64,000 bases of DNA from Effrenium voratum (taxonomy: Eukaryota > Sar > Dinophyceae > Suessiales > Symbiodiniaceae). The stretch is taken from contig CAUJNA010001247.1 of NCBI GenBank assembly GCA_963377175.1, positions 203,106 through 267,105 of the forward strand. Direction: 5' to 3'. The position numbers and the translations under genes were made by a program. Below, in pieces: positions 41,176 to 52,920 of this stretch (position 1 is the stretch's first letter; each line of letters starts with the position of its first letter). The notes under the pieces were generated by a model. The model was given only the letters and a program-made list of their open reading frames with translations. It was not told the DNA's origin and searched no databases.

Positions 41176-44100
41176 ATGACCTTTGAACATGCAACAGTCA
41201 CTGACTTGATTGCCGGCAAGCGTATTTGGGAAGGTGACCCACGTGTGCTGGGCCAGCACGCGCGCATACGCTTATACTGTATGGATTCTATAGGTGTCAC
41301 CAAAGAGAACTTTGAGACTCATGTGCAAGTGCAAGAACATGTCTGACCAGCAGGAAGAGCTCCTTCCAAAGTATCAAGAAGCTGAACACGCGCTCCGCCA
41401 CAGATTGAGAAAGGACAGCTCATTGTTCAATCAGCTGACACACAATCTCATTCTCCATGGTGGAACACGCTGACAGAAGAAGATGAAGAGTTAGCGGCGA
41501 CTAAACCGCAGAAAAAGCAGGAGTATGTTTTCCACGTGATGAAGGAGCTGGGGCCAACGTTTACTATCAACTCAAGTTGATGAGCATGTTCGTTTTCCAG
41601 ACTTCCAAATTGTTTTGCGGGCGCTGTTGCGTGTTTGCGCAGTCGTCGTGACAAGTGCAGAACATGAATGTTACCGGTTTTTGTCAACTTATGGTTTGTG
41701 CATCAGTCTTGGCTTCCAGTGGATACCAGTGCCGCAGCATGGTACGCATTTACGATCTGCCTAAAGCATTTATGGTCCCATTTTGTTAGCTTGTCCGTAC
41801 CCAATCAGATCGACAGGAAGACAACAAGATCAACGTGAGATCATAGCAAGATCAACAACACTGTCGGCAAGCAAGGGGTTGATGCGCTGTGTCTTTGGGT
41901 AACAGTTTGACAGAGTCGCAGGTGACGGAAGAAAGTTCACCTACGACTAATTCCAATGACTCGGAAAAACATCGGCCAAAAGCTACCAAAACCGTACGGG
42001 GTTGGAAAACAAGATCCCGCCAATCAAAATCAAGAAGCAAAATGAGTCGGGGTAGGAAACTACTCCACTACCTGTAGTATCAAATGAAAGTCTCCGCTCG
42101 GTTTGGAGTTGTCGCGCTGGAACGACTCTGCAAAATAAACAGTTCAGACGAAGTCGGCCTTTAGACAGTAACGGCGTGAGGCAGCGGGCTGCAAGCCTTC
42201 GAGCAACATGAGACCGGCCCAGAAGCTTGGAACGGCCCAGAAGCTTGGAACGCAGCCGAACTGGTCAGACATGTCGGTGCAAGCTGTGCTTGCTGGCCTG
42301 TGCGCGTCGCAGGTCGGTTCGTTGGCCATGTCCCGTGACGCGGCCATGGGCCCAGTTATAGCCAATCGAATTTTGACCATGGTGCAGGAGCCGCCTGCTT
42401 GGTTTGTTCTTCCATCACATGTCGCAGTGGTAAGAAACACATTAGGGCTGAGCTAGTATGTCGGCATTGCCAGGAGGCTGAGAAGCGCGTTGACCGGATG
42501 CGGGGCAAGAATCTTGTCGTCCTACGGGGTGCGGCAAGAGCCCTATGGCCAGCTACCTCTTGAATTTCCCACTCAAGGCCTGATGCTTCCGAACGTTTGG
42601 CTTAGTCGGGGTCATGCGTTTTGACACGCGGAAAGTCTTGTGTTCTGTTCCTCGCAGGAGGAGAGCGGCGTTTTTGGCAAGACATTCACCCGCAGCAACG
42701 CATCAGGCCCAAGAATTGGTGCTTCGTGGTTTGCCTCGCAAACGTTGGACGCGGAGAGGGAGAGCTTTGAAGTGCCGGATCCGGGAAACTAGTTTATGCT
42801 GTTTATGCTGGTTGACACTCCAGGCTTTGAAGATACCCGTGGAGATGATTATGCTGTCGTTGCTCGATGAAGTTTCGACCGTGCTATAGAAGCTGCCAGG
42901 GCATTGACAGTTGTTTTGGTGGTGCCGCAGGATGTCATGAGCAAAGCAAGGCAGGGCGTTGTTGGGGCTGTTAGGGCGGCTGAGCGGCAGATTTCCGAAG
43001 ATACTGGACCAAACCAACAATTGCATATTGCGATCAGCATACCCAAGCACGGCAGTGTAGATGCCGCGCGCAAGATTGAAGGAGGAGACTTTGCCAAAGA
43101 GGCATACAATAGTTGCAAAAAGAACCTGCAGCACGCAGAGGAAAGGGCTTTGGATGCTGACGTGCTACGTCATCAATGCAGCATGTGGTCGTCATTGATC
43201 CATTTTGGAAACCGCAAAAGACCCATGTTCTCAATATCAAGAACATGAAAGCCCGAAAGCGGCTACTCCACATGTGGTCGGAAAGCTCAGTGATGAGGCC
43301 TGCCTGTTTCAAGCTATGCGCGCGCATGGCGAGTGCAAGTTGTCGACAGGTTTTACCAGGGCGTTCACGCAGCAATTGCCAGCTGCTTGAATGTCTCAAC
43401 GTACCTGTCAGACCAGCTTCGGCGCTCGCAAGAGAAAAGAAGAGAGGAGGAACAGCTACTGAACGAGACAAGGCGGACGCTGTCGTTTGCAGGTACAGCT
43501 ACAGACAGAACCTGATGCTGCGGGCAAGGCGCAGCAGCAGCAAATCCTGGCAGAGAGACACGACGCAGACATCAAGACGGCAGAGAGAAGGGTCTTGCAG
43601 AGTACCAGGCTGAATGTAGCGAGACCAACCGGCGCCTGCAGAACATAGGTCCGCAAATCGATGGTATTGAGGACAAGATCACACAACTAGATAAAAAGGG
43701 ATCGCAATCTGTTGTGGGAAGCAGACTTCAATCAGCAAGCCACATTTGAGTTGGCTGAAGGTTGCGCGGAAGAATGCTACTTGGCTGTTGAAGAAGCGCG
43801 ACCGGCGACACTAGGTGCATAACGTCAACGTCGAAGGTGTCAGTCTCTGAGGAACAAGTGCGCCTGAGACGCACTTGTTTTGGAGTTACCGTTTAGTTCC
43901 CAACGATGAGAGTGAGCGAAAGAGGTTCTCCCAGAACTTGGAAAACGATGTGACTGTTGGGAACACCGTGGTAAAGGTGAGAGGGGCAAAGTATACTTTG
44001 GAAAGCAGGAAAGCATTGCCATCGGGCTGGGCAGTTGCTTACCTTTTTCGATTCTATTTTGATGGCATTGACCATCATGAGGCCAGCTTGCGAAATGCGG

Positions 44101-44601
44101 ATGCAGACAAGACAGGTCTGCTTGGCAAGCTTGCAGAGGCTAAAGCGAGACAGTCCATGGAGGTTGAGCAGTTGAGCGCACAGACTCGCAACCTGAAACA
44201 GGCAGAGGATAGATAGCTTGGAGGCCATGAAGACTCGGAGACTTGCCGATGGCCTGGAGGAGAAGACCGAGGAACAAGCTGCAAGGAGGCATGCCTTTGA
44301 CCAAGAGGAACGCAGTGTACGATCCGAGGAAGACAAACTACGAGAACGGCTCACATCGGAAGCAAGGAAGATTTGCGCCCTCAAACAAGAGCGTGCGCAG
44401 CTGGCATTCACACTTGATAGGAGATTCGGCTCCTTGAGCGGTCTTGTGCAGCTGGCCGAGTTCATTCGCAAGATCTTGACAGATGCGGTTGTCAACAAAG
44501 ATGTCTTCCAGGAGTTGGACGCATTCGTGCGTGCTTACCATGGCGCACTCAGCCGTGATGCGCAGCAGGAAGCCAAGGACTTGCTCTCGAATTATAGCTA
44601 A
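41176..44601 (+). pseudogene. Decayed P-loop GTPase gene with C-terminal coiled coil
   Basis: Consecutive protein-like pieces in shifting frames read FEHATVTDLIAGKRIWEGDP (41182), QEELLPKYQEAEHALRHRL, DEHVRFPDFQIVLRALLRV, CRHCQEAEKRVDRMRGKNLV and VLRG running with a one-base shift into TGCGKS (42524-42541, Walker A/G1). LVDTPGFEDTRGDDYA (G3-like, 42808-42855), then RALTVVLVVPQDVMSKARQG and TFEL-type sequence lead to a long coiled coil (CSETNRRLQNIGPQIDGIED, VEQLSAQTRNLKQAEDR, RLADGLEEKTEEQAARRHAF) ending SNYS-TAA at 44601. The order G1, DTPGF..T G3, coiled coil resembles AIG1/septin/dynamin-like GTPases, but the G4 motif is not seen. At least six frame changes with no splice signals at them argue for an intronless, decayed copy. 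Confidence 0.55.
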
Positions 44602-45804
44602 TCAGGGGAATCCCCTTGCGTCGGCCCTTGCGTAGTAGGCCATTCTATGAGGATCTTGGTTCTGCGCCGTCAGAAGTGCATCTTTTCAATCGCAAACACA
44701 AGTGGGGTTGATCAGGTTTTTGGAAAGAAAGATGCGCTGCGCAGCAAGCATGTGTGAGAAGCTTGTTTCACATGCCAAGATAGCTTGGGCACTTCTTGCA
44801 AACTGCAGTGCGAAACTCACCTGCAATGTAAAGTGCCAGCACTACAGCGTGAGAAGCAGCACGCTGCTTTGGCCCCATTCGAGTAACCCGATTACCGGAA
44901 CGCCGAAATGATTGGCGACGGAGGCATTTCTTATGTTTTGGGGCTTTTGAGAAAAAGTCAGGGTTCAGTATCAAACCAAAGTAATCTAGATTGCAAAAAG
45001 ACTGGCTCCGACTAGTCGCTTTGCGCACTCAGACTTAGGCTTGCCAATCGCTGCAAATATGCTGTGCTTGCTTGCCTTTGCCCCAGGAGTGACGGTTTTC
45101 TGATTGACGGTTGGTGGTGGGTGATGCATGGCTCTTTGCATTGAACGTTGGATGCTTCAATCTCATGGTCACTGCCGCTCAATGGTGTGTTCGCAAGGGC
45201 CGCCACGAACATATCGTCAACGTGCCTCCGTATCAAATATTGAATGTTTTAGATTCTTCTCACCTCCAGACACGCACACATAACGGAATGCATTGACAGA
45301 GCTTTCCGAAAACTAGATTTGGCTTTCCGCTGGCTAAGACAAACTTTCCGAGTTGCTCGTAGAGCCAAATTCGAGCTCCTCGCAGACGTAGTTTGGGAAT
45401 CGCTCGAATGAGGATTGAATGGCTCGAATAAACAGGGCCGAACCCAGGGCATGCGGCTAGCGTTTTTTGCCCTTTGACTCAAGGCGCAGGCGGTTGTTCC
45501 AGGAACCTGGCCCTGGTGCTATCGAATGCTGGGCTTCTTCTCGGATCTGGAGAGCTCAGAGCGCAGGGAGCAATTTGCAGCGCCTCACAAATTTGCTCGC
45601 CCCTGCGAGCAGCCTCGCGGCTTTCAGGTCGCATGTTTCACCAGGTTATAGAGTTGAGACAACTTGTTTGGACTCTCACTTTTGCACGTGTCCGTGACCA
45701 TCAGGCTTCCCAATATTCATCAGACACAATTTAGCTTAGACGAAGCTTCCCAGCCGGATCATTCACACTGGGAGCGCTTTCCGCTTTTCGGCCTTTTTGG
45801 CGCC
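44602..45804. other. No supported gene
   Basis: Only short frames without motifs or splice support; nothing further seen. Confidence 0.4.
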
Positions 45805-46074
45805 ATGGCCTCAGGGGTCTTGGTGCCACAGCGTGGAGATGACGGCGAAACGAAGGCGTTTCCTCCGCCGCAGCCGCCGCCTCGCACTGCGTTGCGGCCG
45901 TTGCTGGCGCGAGGGCTGAAGCCTGTGCTGTCGTCGCGGAAAACTCCGCCAAAGCCACCAGCTGTCAAAGATCGGGCCAGAAAAGCAGAGCGCGGAGCTC
46001 AGGATCTGGAACTCCGCACTGAGCCAAGAGTGCAGAAGACGCCGTCAAGCATCGCAAAAGCTGGCGGTGTATAA
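45805..46074 (+). CDS. Hypothetical Pro/Lys-rich protein, first exon
   Basis: CGCCATGG gives a good start context. The frame codes MASGVLVPQRGDDGETKAF, a PPPQPPP tract, KPVLSSRKTPPKPPAVKDRA and TEPRVQKTPSSIAKAGGV before TAA. GC- and GT-type donors lie just before the stop. A likely next exon starts after CGCCATTTTGCAG at 46197, where two frames (TAYQPSAQAAERLGG or RGSEELGEKPVTEETPRV) are protein-like, and another ends at a GTGAGT donor near 46809 (WPLLAATRQAPWEPRLPTP). The junction phases are not resolved. The product looks disordered and basic; its function is unknown. Confidence 0.45.
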   Translation: MASGVLVPQRGDDGETKAFPPPQPPPRTALRPLLARGLKPVLSSRKTPPKPPAVKDRARKAERGAQDLELRTEPRVQKTPSSIAKAGGV

Positions 46075-46561
46075 ACGAGGCACATAGGCTACAGTGGACT
46101 ACCGATAGTTGTCCGGCATGTTGTGTTGTTCTGTTTGCTCTCTCTCCTTCCTGGATTTATATTTTTGCTTTCCTCATGGCGCCATTTTGCAGACTGCATA
46201 TCAGCCGTCAGCTCAGGCCGCAGAGAGGCTCGGAGGAACTCGGCGAAAAACCTGTAACGGAGGAAACTCCAAGGGTTCCGACCTCAGAGGTTTTGAGATT
46301 CGAACCACATATCAGGAACCCCCTACTGGGTGGTTTGGATTGGTGGTTTGTGGGTTTGAGCCCCTGGACAAATTGAAATCCAGTCCAAAACCACCAAACC
46401 ACCAATGCAACCCAACTAGAGGGAAGCTGAACATATCATGGATGTGTTTGTTCAGCAATGGCAAGAAAACTCTGCCCGCTTCTGGGCTGGCCCAGAAGGA
46501 AATCTGATGTACAGCCCTGCAATACTTTGCAGTTGGGCCGCGATGGCGAAAGATCTGGCAA

Positions 46562-46656
46562 TGGGTCAAAAATAGGTACCCAAAATGGAACCCTGGTAAG
46601 TGGCAACATGGACCAAAACCTGTGGTCCCCTGGTGGTTTACTTTTGACCCACACCA
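46562..46656 (-). mobile_element. MITE family C, copy C10 (complete)
   Basis: 95 bp, TGGGTCAAAAATAGGTACCC to TTTTGACCCACACCA, with a perfect 9-bp duplication ATCTGGCAA (46553-46561, 46657-46665), the longest seen for this family. Confidence 0.9.
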
Positions 46657-46869
46657 ATCTGGCAATCCGCTATCATCTTTTTAGCGCCCAAATTCAGTCG
46701 ACTCACGTTGAACTTTGGGGTTCCAGCTGGCCTTTGCTTGCGGCGACTCGACAGGCTCCTTGGGAGCCTCGTTTGCCCACGCCACGACTGGCGGAGCGCG
46801 AGGGCCCAGTGAGTCTTGACTTGGCTTTCACAAGCTATTCATATCGCGCTGTGTTGGTTTAATTGAAGA

Positions 46870-47823
46870 GTTATCTTGTGTCATGAGGCATGCGCTTTGA
46901 CGCGGGTTTGTCCCGTGACAGTCAAGCAGGTTATGCTTTCAGACCGTTGCTAGGCGCCGACGTCACTGGCGAAGTGCCACGCCTAGAGGCTGGTGAGGCA
47001 GAGTCACTGCGTGGCGAATGGTGGAGCCATGACCTGGCTATGAGTTTCATTCGGGAACCTACAAAGTGACTGGTGGACATGAATCCCCAAATTTGATGTC
47101 CACCAAAGGGTCCCTTCCTTGAAATTCAGAGCCACCAATTCAGCTCCCCAAGATTCGCCAATCTTGGGAAAGCTAGTGGCTTGGAGTGAGCTGCTCAGCT
47201 GACAGCCTGTCAGCAAGAGCCGCTGCTTGGTCTTAGGCATGAACTCATCATCGGGCTCAGCAGAGCAGGCGGGACCTGCGCGCATGCGCTTGCGCGCGGC
47301 CGCTGCATTGCTGCATTGCTGCATTGCTGCATTGCTGCATTGCTGCATTGCTGCATTGCTGCATTGCTGCATCGCACAGCACGCACTGCAGGAGTTCAGC
47401 ATGCGGTCCGTGACAGGCTTGGAACAGTCTCGGCATGGGATGCAAGCAGATGAGGTATTGCAAGTTCCAGGCACTGCCTGGGATTTATTGAGAAGTTTTT
47501 CAAGGTGGTGGACAAAATATCTCCCCCCCCGGCATGGTCATGGACCCCCACCTTGGGGTGGTTGTGGGTGGTTGTGGGTGTTGTGGGTGGGGTTGTGGGT
47601 GGTTGTGGGTGGGGTGGTTAAGGGTTGGTTCAGGGTTGGTTGAGGGCTGGTTCAGGGTTGGTTCTCGGTTTGGAGAGATGCTGGGCTTGGGGGGCGGGGA
47701 TACCATTGGGGGGGGGGCCTGGCAAACAGGACCGGCAACACTATATACTCCCCACGTCCGGCATCGTAGAATTCTTCTCGTCGCAGATGTGACGAATGCT
47801 CCAGGCACGCATTCTGCCAGTGT
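46870..47823. repeat. Region with 8-bp and G-rich tandem repeats, no firm gene
   Basis: CTGCATTG is repeated about nine times at 47303-47375. From 47555 to 47672 GGTTGTGGGT and later GGTTGGTTCAGGGT units recur on the + strand, a guanine-rich tract able to form G-quadruplexes in principle. The - strand frame over 47004-47474 (RKRMRAGPACSAEPDDEFMP) is protein-like in part but contains the repeat. Confidence 0.6.
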
Positions 47824-48666
47824 GACCACAGGCCCAAGCTGTTCAGCCATGCACAGTTGCAACTGTGGCTGGTGAAGTTGATGGTGCTCGCCGCAGGCGC
47901 TTCAAACTTGTCCAGGACGCTTTCAGAGTCCATCGCACTGCTCGCTTGGATTGTTCGGACGCGGCACGTACTTTCAGGACACCAGACATTTCACCGCTGA
48001 CGATGAATGAGCTTTGGCCTTAGTTGTGCAAAACATGGCTGTGCGCCTTGTTTGTGGGAGGCTAACAAAAGAGTTTGCAAGGGTAGTACAGGTGGAGTTG
48101 GACATGTGCGGCCAGTTGAATGCGACAAGCAGTTACATGTTGCATCGGGCTACAGCAAGTCAGAGTGGTTCTCTCAACAGCGCAAGGCTGCTAGATGCTC
48201 GCAAGCTGGGCAGCCCGGTTGTCTTTAGATGCGAGGCCGGCTTGCACTGGGCTTGACGTCTAGGCATGTCCATCGGTTTTTCTTTCGCCTTCGACAGGAT
48301 CACTTGAACGCAGTTGATGGACACTATCAGGACGTAGCAGATTTGGTTTGGGCCTGAGCATTTTTGTGTGCAATGCTTGTCGCTCATCAAGATTATTCAA
48401 ACATGTTCCTCAACTCATTGGATCAGTTATGATCATGTCTACCGGAGGGAGTAGCAACCATCGACATTCACGCTGCACGCTGCAATATGTATTCGTCGCG
48501 CCATATTCTGCGGAAACATTGCGCACCAAGTGCTACGCTTGCTCGGAGGGGTTGGTATGTGGCGGCGGCTGCCGGGGTCCGCATGTTTCACAGGGATCCA
48601 GGGCAAGACCTAGACCTGTCCAGTTCTGCGCTTAGGGTCTTTTTTGTCGTGGGTGGCAAGGGATGA
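47824..48666 (+). pseudogene. Decayed gene, product unidentified
   Basis: Stretches of high protein quality abut one another. 47824-48023 reads GEVDGARRRRFKLVQDAFRV and TFRTPDISPLTMNEL. 48011-48256 reads LALVVQNMAVRLVCGRLTKE and FARVVQVELDMCGQLNATSS. Then one frame from about 48244 to 48666 reads HRFFFRLRQDHLNAVDGHYQ, FLCAMLVAHQDYSNMFLNSL and TLARRGWYVAAAAGVRMFHR with two in-frame TGA codons. There are two frame changes and two stops over 0.84 kb without splice signals, so decay is the best explanation. No family was recognised. Confidence 0.5.
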
Positions 48667-48824
48667 ATTTAGATTCTTTGCGACATGGGCATATTTTGGG
48701 CCTTATGAAACTGGAGAATCTGAGAAATATGGCTTATTCCATGGCTTAGCCCTATAAACACATCCGTGCAACATATGAGACACATATTCCCTTGGCTTTG
48801 CGACATGGACTGGGTACTCGTCCA

Positions 48825-48916
<92 letters not shown>

Positions 48917-48918
48917 CC
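48825..48918 (+). repeat. (CCTG)n microsatellite abutting an exon acceptor
   Basis: About 23 perfect CCTG units end four bases before the AG at 48921-48922 that precedes a coiled-coil exon. Confidence 0.95.
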
Positions 48919-48922
48919 CGAG

Positions 48923-51021
48923 GCCCGGGAGCGCCAGGAGTACTGCAGCGAGGTGGCCGCGCGGAGCAGACATGTGGCCGCGCGGCCACGCGCCGAGAGA
49001 CAGAGGGGAAGGGAGGCCGAGTTGAGCGAATGGCGGTTTTAAGCCAAGCAGTTTGAGTGCTCATGAAGCGACTCCCAAAGAGTCGAAGACACATTGGCTT
49101 TCAGCTGATTTCTCAGGTGGCGAGAGGCACGGCAGCGAGATCAAAAGCTCTTTGAGTTGCATTACCACCTGCAGGAGCGTTGCGCACGGAAAACCAAGAT
49201 TGCGCTGTTCGTTTCCAACAGCTCCATTTGCAGCCGTTTACGCTGTGTATTGCAACTGTTCCAGCCGCAGAATTCTCCATGCGTGATGAATTTCCCTTGA
49301 TCATTTGACGACTTCAACATCATGAGAGCCTGGTGTTGAGCCCAAAGGTTGGCTCGTGGAACCCTGGAAGGGTTGAAGTTTTCGTACCATGTGCACAGGG
49401 GTATGGGTCAAAATTAAACCCCCAGGACATTGGGCCGCAGAGCTTCGTCCATGTTTCCGTCGGGCAAGCCATTTTGGGGTGACCAGCTTTCTTTTTGGAC
49501 GGCCATATTTGGAGGACTCAATTGAGTCTTTTGTTTCCATGAGCCTTGGTGCACACCCACACCCATTTGGCCCTGGGTCAAAACCAATGGTACCATTTTG
49601 GGGTAGGTGAATTCACCACCCATTTTAGAACCTATTTTAGCGGGGATTGGGATGTTCACTGGGGGTACGATTTGGCTTTTGACGCACGGCCATTTGTTTC
49701 CGTGAGCCGTCCCTTGCAGGACTGGTCCTTTGCCCATTCGGTCCTTCCGGAGTCCGCACGACGCACCTTCAGTGCTCCGGGCACAAAGCTGACGCCAGAA
49801 GTCCAGGCAGGCTGTGGGGAGGCAAATTTTCGCGTTACAGTCATACAGTGGACGAAATCCGCTTCTCGCACCGACTTGGAAACCATGGTTGAAGCCATTG
49901 TTGGGTGGTATTTACAGGGGGAATCATCCGAAACCAGGGTTTCTGAACAGGTGCGAAATGATTTTCGACCATCCATAGTAGGTGTCCCTTTTTAAGTTAG
50001 TTCGATTTGTCCAAAAGCTTATGGTCACAAACCATGACAAGTCTTGAATGTACGGCATGTCTCGCTTATGTTCCAATCTTGGAGCACTGCGCTCATGTTG
50101 CCAAAGCAAGTCCTCTGAAAAATGATGCAAGGGCACCCAATAGTGCTGTTTTATTTCCCTTTTTTTCCTTTCTTTTTTTTCTGGGCCGAAAAAAAACCAA
50201 ACAAGTACTAAACTGCTGTTTTGTAGAATCACATTGGCGACACTATATAGCAATGAGTAGATGAATTCAAGCAAGCCAACCCAAACCAACCCCAAGCCCA
50301 CCCAAAACAATCCCTAAACCTATCCTGACATTTCGTACATAGCCAGGAGGATGTTCGCGAGGATGCCTCTTGGCCCTAGCGGTTGCAGTTCGGCGGTGAC
50401 TGCTGATTGCCCAGGTCAACAAAGATGATGCAGAGGCATTGGAGGACAAGGCCGGCTGAGAGAGATGTGCAGCAGGAAAGATATGGCTGTGAGTCAAAAC
50501 CAGTGGTACCATTTTGTGGTAGGTGCACCACCCATTTTGGTCTATTTTAGTGGGGCTTGGGATGTTCACTGATTTTGACCCATGGCCATATGTGTTTCGG
50601 AGTTCAGAAAGGCAACTGAGTCCGGCGGTTTGACCATCCGGTTTCCTTCCTGACTGACGCCAAAGGTTGGCCTCAGATGTTTTGATGTCACGTCGCTGAG
50701 GAGAGGCTCCGGCAGACTAGACTGCGAGCTGCTCAGAAGCTAAAGGACGAAGCTTTTCCAGCGCTGAGTGGCTTTGCTTGGGGTTGGGGTTGGTTTGGGG
50801 TTGGGGTTGTGAGATGCATGGGCTTTGCTTTGTTATGGAACGATTGCGTTTCCTGAGGGGGATTGACAGGCTGGCTGTGCTTTGGGTATTTGAGAGCGCC
50901 GTGTTGACTGTAGGCAGGCGGTGCTCCGAGTGGGCAGCATCCTCAGTGTGCAGCGTGCAGAGTGCATCATTTTAGCTTAGGCGAGTTGATGACCGCCAAG
51001 AAAACGTCACGGAAGATCCAG
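48923..51021 (+). CDS. Arg/Glu-rich coiled-coil gene, five phase-compatible exons (partial)
   Basis: Exons 48923-49032, 49117-49174, 50415-50450, 50701-50751 and 50976-51021 join in frame. They code ARERQEYCSEVAARSRHVAA and ERQRGREAELSEW, then WREARQRDQKLFELHYHLQ, VNKDDAEALEDK, ERLRQTRLRAAQKLKDE and LRRVDDRQENVTEDP. The donors are GC (49033), GA (49175), GC (50451), GC (50752) and GT (51022); all exons follow AG. The long intron 49175-50414 carries copies of families C, B, A and B. The product is a highly charged helix, possibly cytoskeletal; it is not identified. The first exon may continue upstream of the microsatellite. Because several junctions use rare donor types, the exact ends are tentative. 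Confidence 0.5.
49397..49484 (+). mobile_element. MITE family C, copy C11 (3' truncated)
   Basis: Starts GGGTATGGGTCAAAATTAAA and keeps GTCCATGTTTCC and CAAGCCATTTTGGGGT; the right terminal repeat is lost. Confidence 0.75.
49570..49690 (+). mobile_element. MITE family B, copy B9 (complete)
   Basis: GCCCTGGGTCAAAACCAATG to TTTTGACGCACGGC with a perfect 6-bp duplication CATTTG (49564-49569, 49691-49696). Confidence 0.9.
49846..49978 (+). mobile_element. MITE family A, copy A6
   Basis: 133 bp from CAGTGGACGAAATCC to GACCATCCATAG, flanked by TA on each side (49844-49845, 49979-49980); interior ACAGGGGGAATCATCCGAAA matches A1. Confidence 0.85.
50486..50587 (+). mobile_element. MITE family B, copy B10 (complete)
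   Basis: 102 bp, GCTGTGAGTCAAAACCAGTG to TTTTGACCCATGGCC, with a perfect ATATG duplication (50481-50485, 50588-50592). Confidence 0.9.
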
Positions 51022-51251
51022 GTGATGCACTCAGTGTGCCAAGCCTATGCTTGCTCTTCGGCATCCTGCGTTTTGCAGCACCAGCTGCCTAAGTGACAGG
51101 ATGTGGCAAGATAGATTGTCCACATAGGCACGTTGACAGGAGTACGATGCCACCAAATCGACGTAACCTGCAGGTAATTGTTTCTTTTGTTTCATGACTA
51201 GATCAACAGGCTTCTTTGGAGCTGACGCAGCCTGGACCGGATGCTTGGTTC

Positions 51252-51284
<33 letters not shown>

Positions 51285-51292
51285 CTGCTTGG

Positions 51293-51353
<61 letters not shown>
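51252..51353 (+). repeat. (TTGC)n microsatellite
   Basis: About 25 tetranucleotide units with two variant units near 51284 and 51292. Confidence 0.95.
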
Positions 51354-51559
51354 GCTGTCTTTCTGCTTGCTTGTGTTTTTTTCTTCCAAGATTTTGTCTT
51401 TCTTCTTGCTTGTTTGTTTCATCAAGCTCCACAATGTTGCATGCACATCACTACCTGCAGTGCCGTCAGATGGCAAGTCTTCCATTTGATTGCAGACGGC
51501 ATGGTGATGAAGGTGATCGCAATGATGGTGAGAATGGTGACGACGATGATGCCGGTGAA

Positions 51560-51712
51560 TGTCATGGTGGTGGAGGTGGTGGTGGAGGTGGTGGTGGAGG
51601 TGGAGGTTGTGGAGGTGGAGGTTGTGGAGGTGGAGGTTGTGGAGGTGCAGGTTGTGTCGGTGGTGGTAGCGATATTGGTGGTGGTGATGGTGGTGGTGGC
51701 CCTTTTGACGCT
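51560..51712 (+). repeat. GGT/GGTGGA triplet-rich tract
   Basis: GGT, GGA and GGTTGT triplets alternate; the glycine-rich or Thr/Ser-rich frames through it are artefacts. Confidence 0.9.
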
Positions 51713-51977
51713 GAAATGAGCAGAGTTGTGTTTTGCCGTGTATCCGTCAAGCATTCGGGGGAACTCTCCTTATGCTGCGTTTAGTGGCCAAAAAAGACTT
51801 TTGCAGCTTGCGAGAATGATTGAAGAAAGGCTACGCACAGCTGCTACCAACAAATGCCGTCAACCTGCTGGAGGTGTTTGCCTCCTCTGCGTCTTTATTT
51901 GTGACCACTTCATATCATGTTTTAGTCCGCCTCAGGCGCTCCAGGAGAGTAGGCTTGCGTAGGCAAGGAATCGCGTA

Positions 51978-52851
51978 GGCATGGTGTCCAGTATTTTGGC
52001 CGGATACACCCCAACAAGCTCGACTGAAATTGGCTTGCCCCGTTCGAGTTCCTCGGGACAAGGAGAAGCTGAAAAAGCTTGGAGGCAAGTGCCGGCATCA
52101 TAATAGGACCGCATGCGTTGGCTTGCTGGACTTGTTGCTTGATGATCCCAGCAAAGATTCGCTTGACTTGGACTTGGCTCGCAAGCGGATCCGATGATCC
52201 GTCCATGCCCTTATCCACTAGAGTTGGTTTGCGCACAGAGGCTCACCGGGGATTTTTGATAAAGCTGAGCGCAATGCCATGAGACTGGGTCAGGAGGCAG
52301 AAATCTTCCTCACCGTTGCCCGCTCCGGCCACAACGCCCCCTCCGGCCACAACGCCCCCGTTGTTGGACCAGCCACAGGCACTTTGAGCTGCATGGGCCG
52401 CAAGAACAGCAGAGTGTGATCCAGTTTGGACTGCAGGAGTCGGCGCCAACAGCAACACGGATGCAGAGGGCCAAGTCAAGCAGTTTGTAATTACTTGCTT
52501 CTTTCTTGCTTTACTCAAGAGTGAAGCCGCGACACTGCTCCGTTGTTCAATGAAACGTTCAAGGCTCTCTGCTCAGAGCGGCATGCTGGAGACTCAGCTC
52601 GGCCACTGTTGGGACATGCGCGGTTGGCCTTCGGAGAATCAACCAGTCTGTGAAAACGCAGGATTTTCGGTCACAGTTTCAGGGATTCCTACTGATGGCA
52701 CACATGCACAATCTGGAGTCGATCATCCATAGCCCATTTCGGCATTCACTGCTGCAGACGCATGGCAGGAGGCTTGATGCCATGTTCCGCAAGATCACGG
52801 ATATGAAGTCTTCGGGAATAGGCTGTGCCGCCATGCAAGGTGATCCTTAGA
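51978..52851 (+). pseudogene. Decayed or unresolved gene, product unidentified
   Basis: 51978-52196 is open and codes PVRVPRDKEKLKKLGGKCRH and LLDLLLDDPSKDSLDLDLAR before TGA. A second frame (52246-52422) codes DKAERNAMRLGQEAEIFLTV with a tandem SGHNAPSGHNAP. A third (52521-52645) codes LFNETFKALCSERHAGDSAR, and a fourth (52650-52851) codes FQGFLLMAHMHNLESIIHSP and RRLDAMFRKITDMKSSG. Each is convincing, and they follow in order with gaps of only 4-100 bases. I favour frameshift decay; an exon/intron structure cannot be excluded for the last step, where AAAACGCAG|G could be an acceptor. Confidence 0.45.
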
Positions 52852-52920
52852 TCTCGTTGGGCAAGCTTCAAGCGGTGCCATGGTCCCTTTTCCGGAAAGC
52901 AACTGGTGCATAGTGAAATG

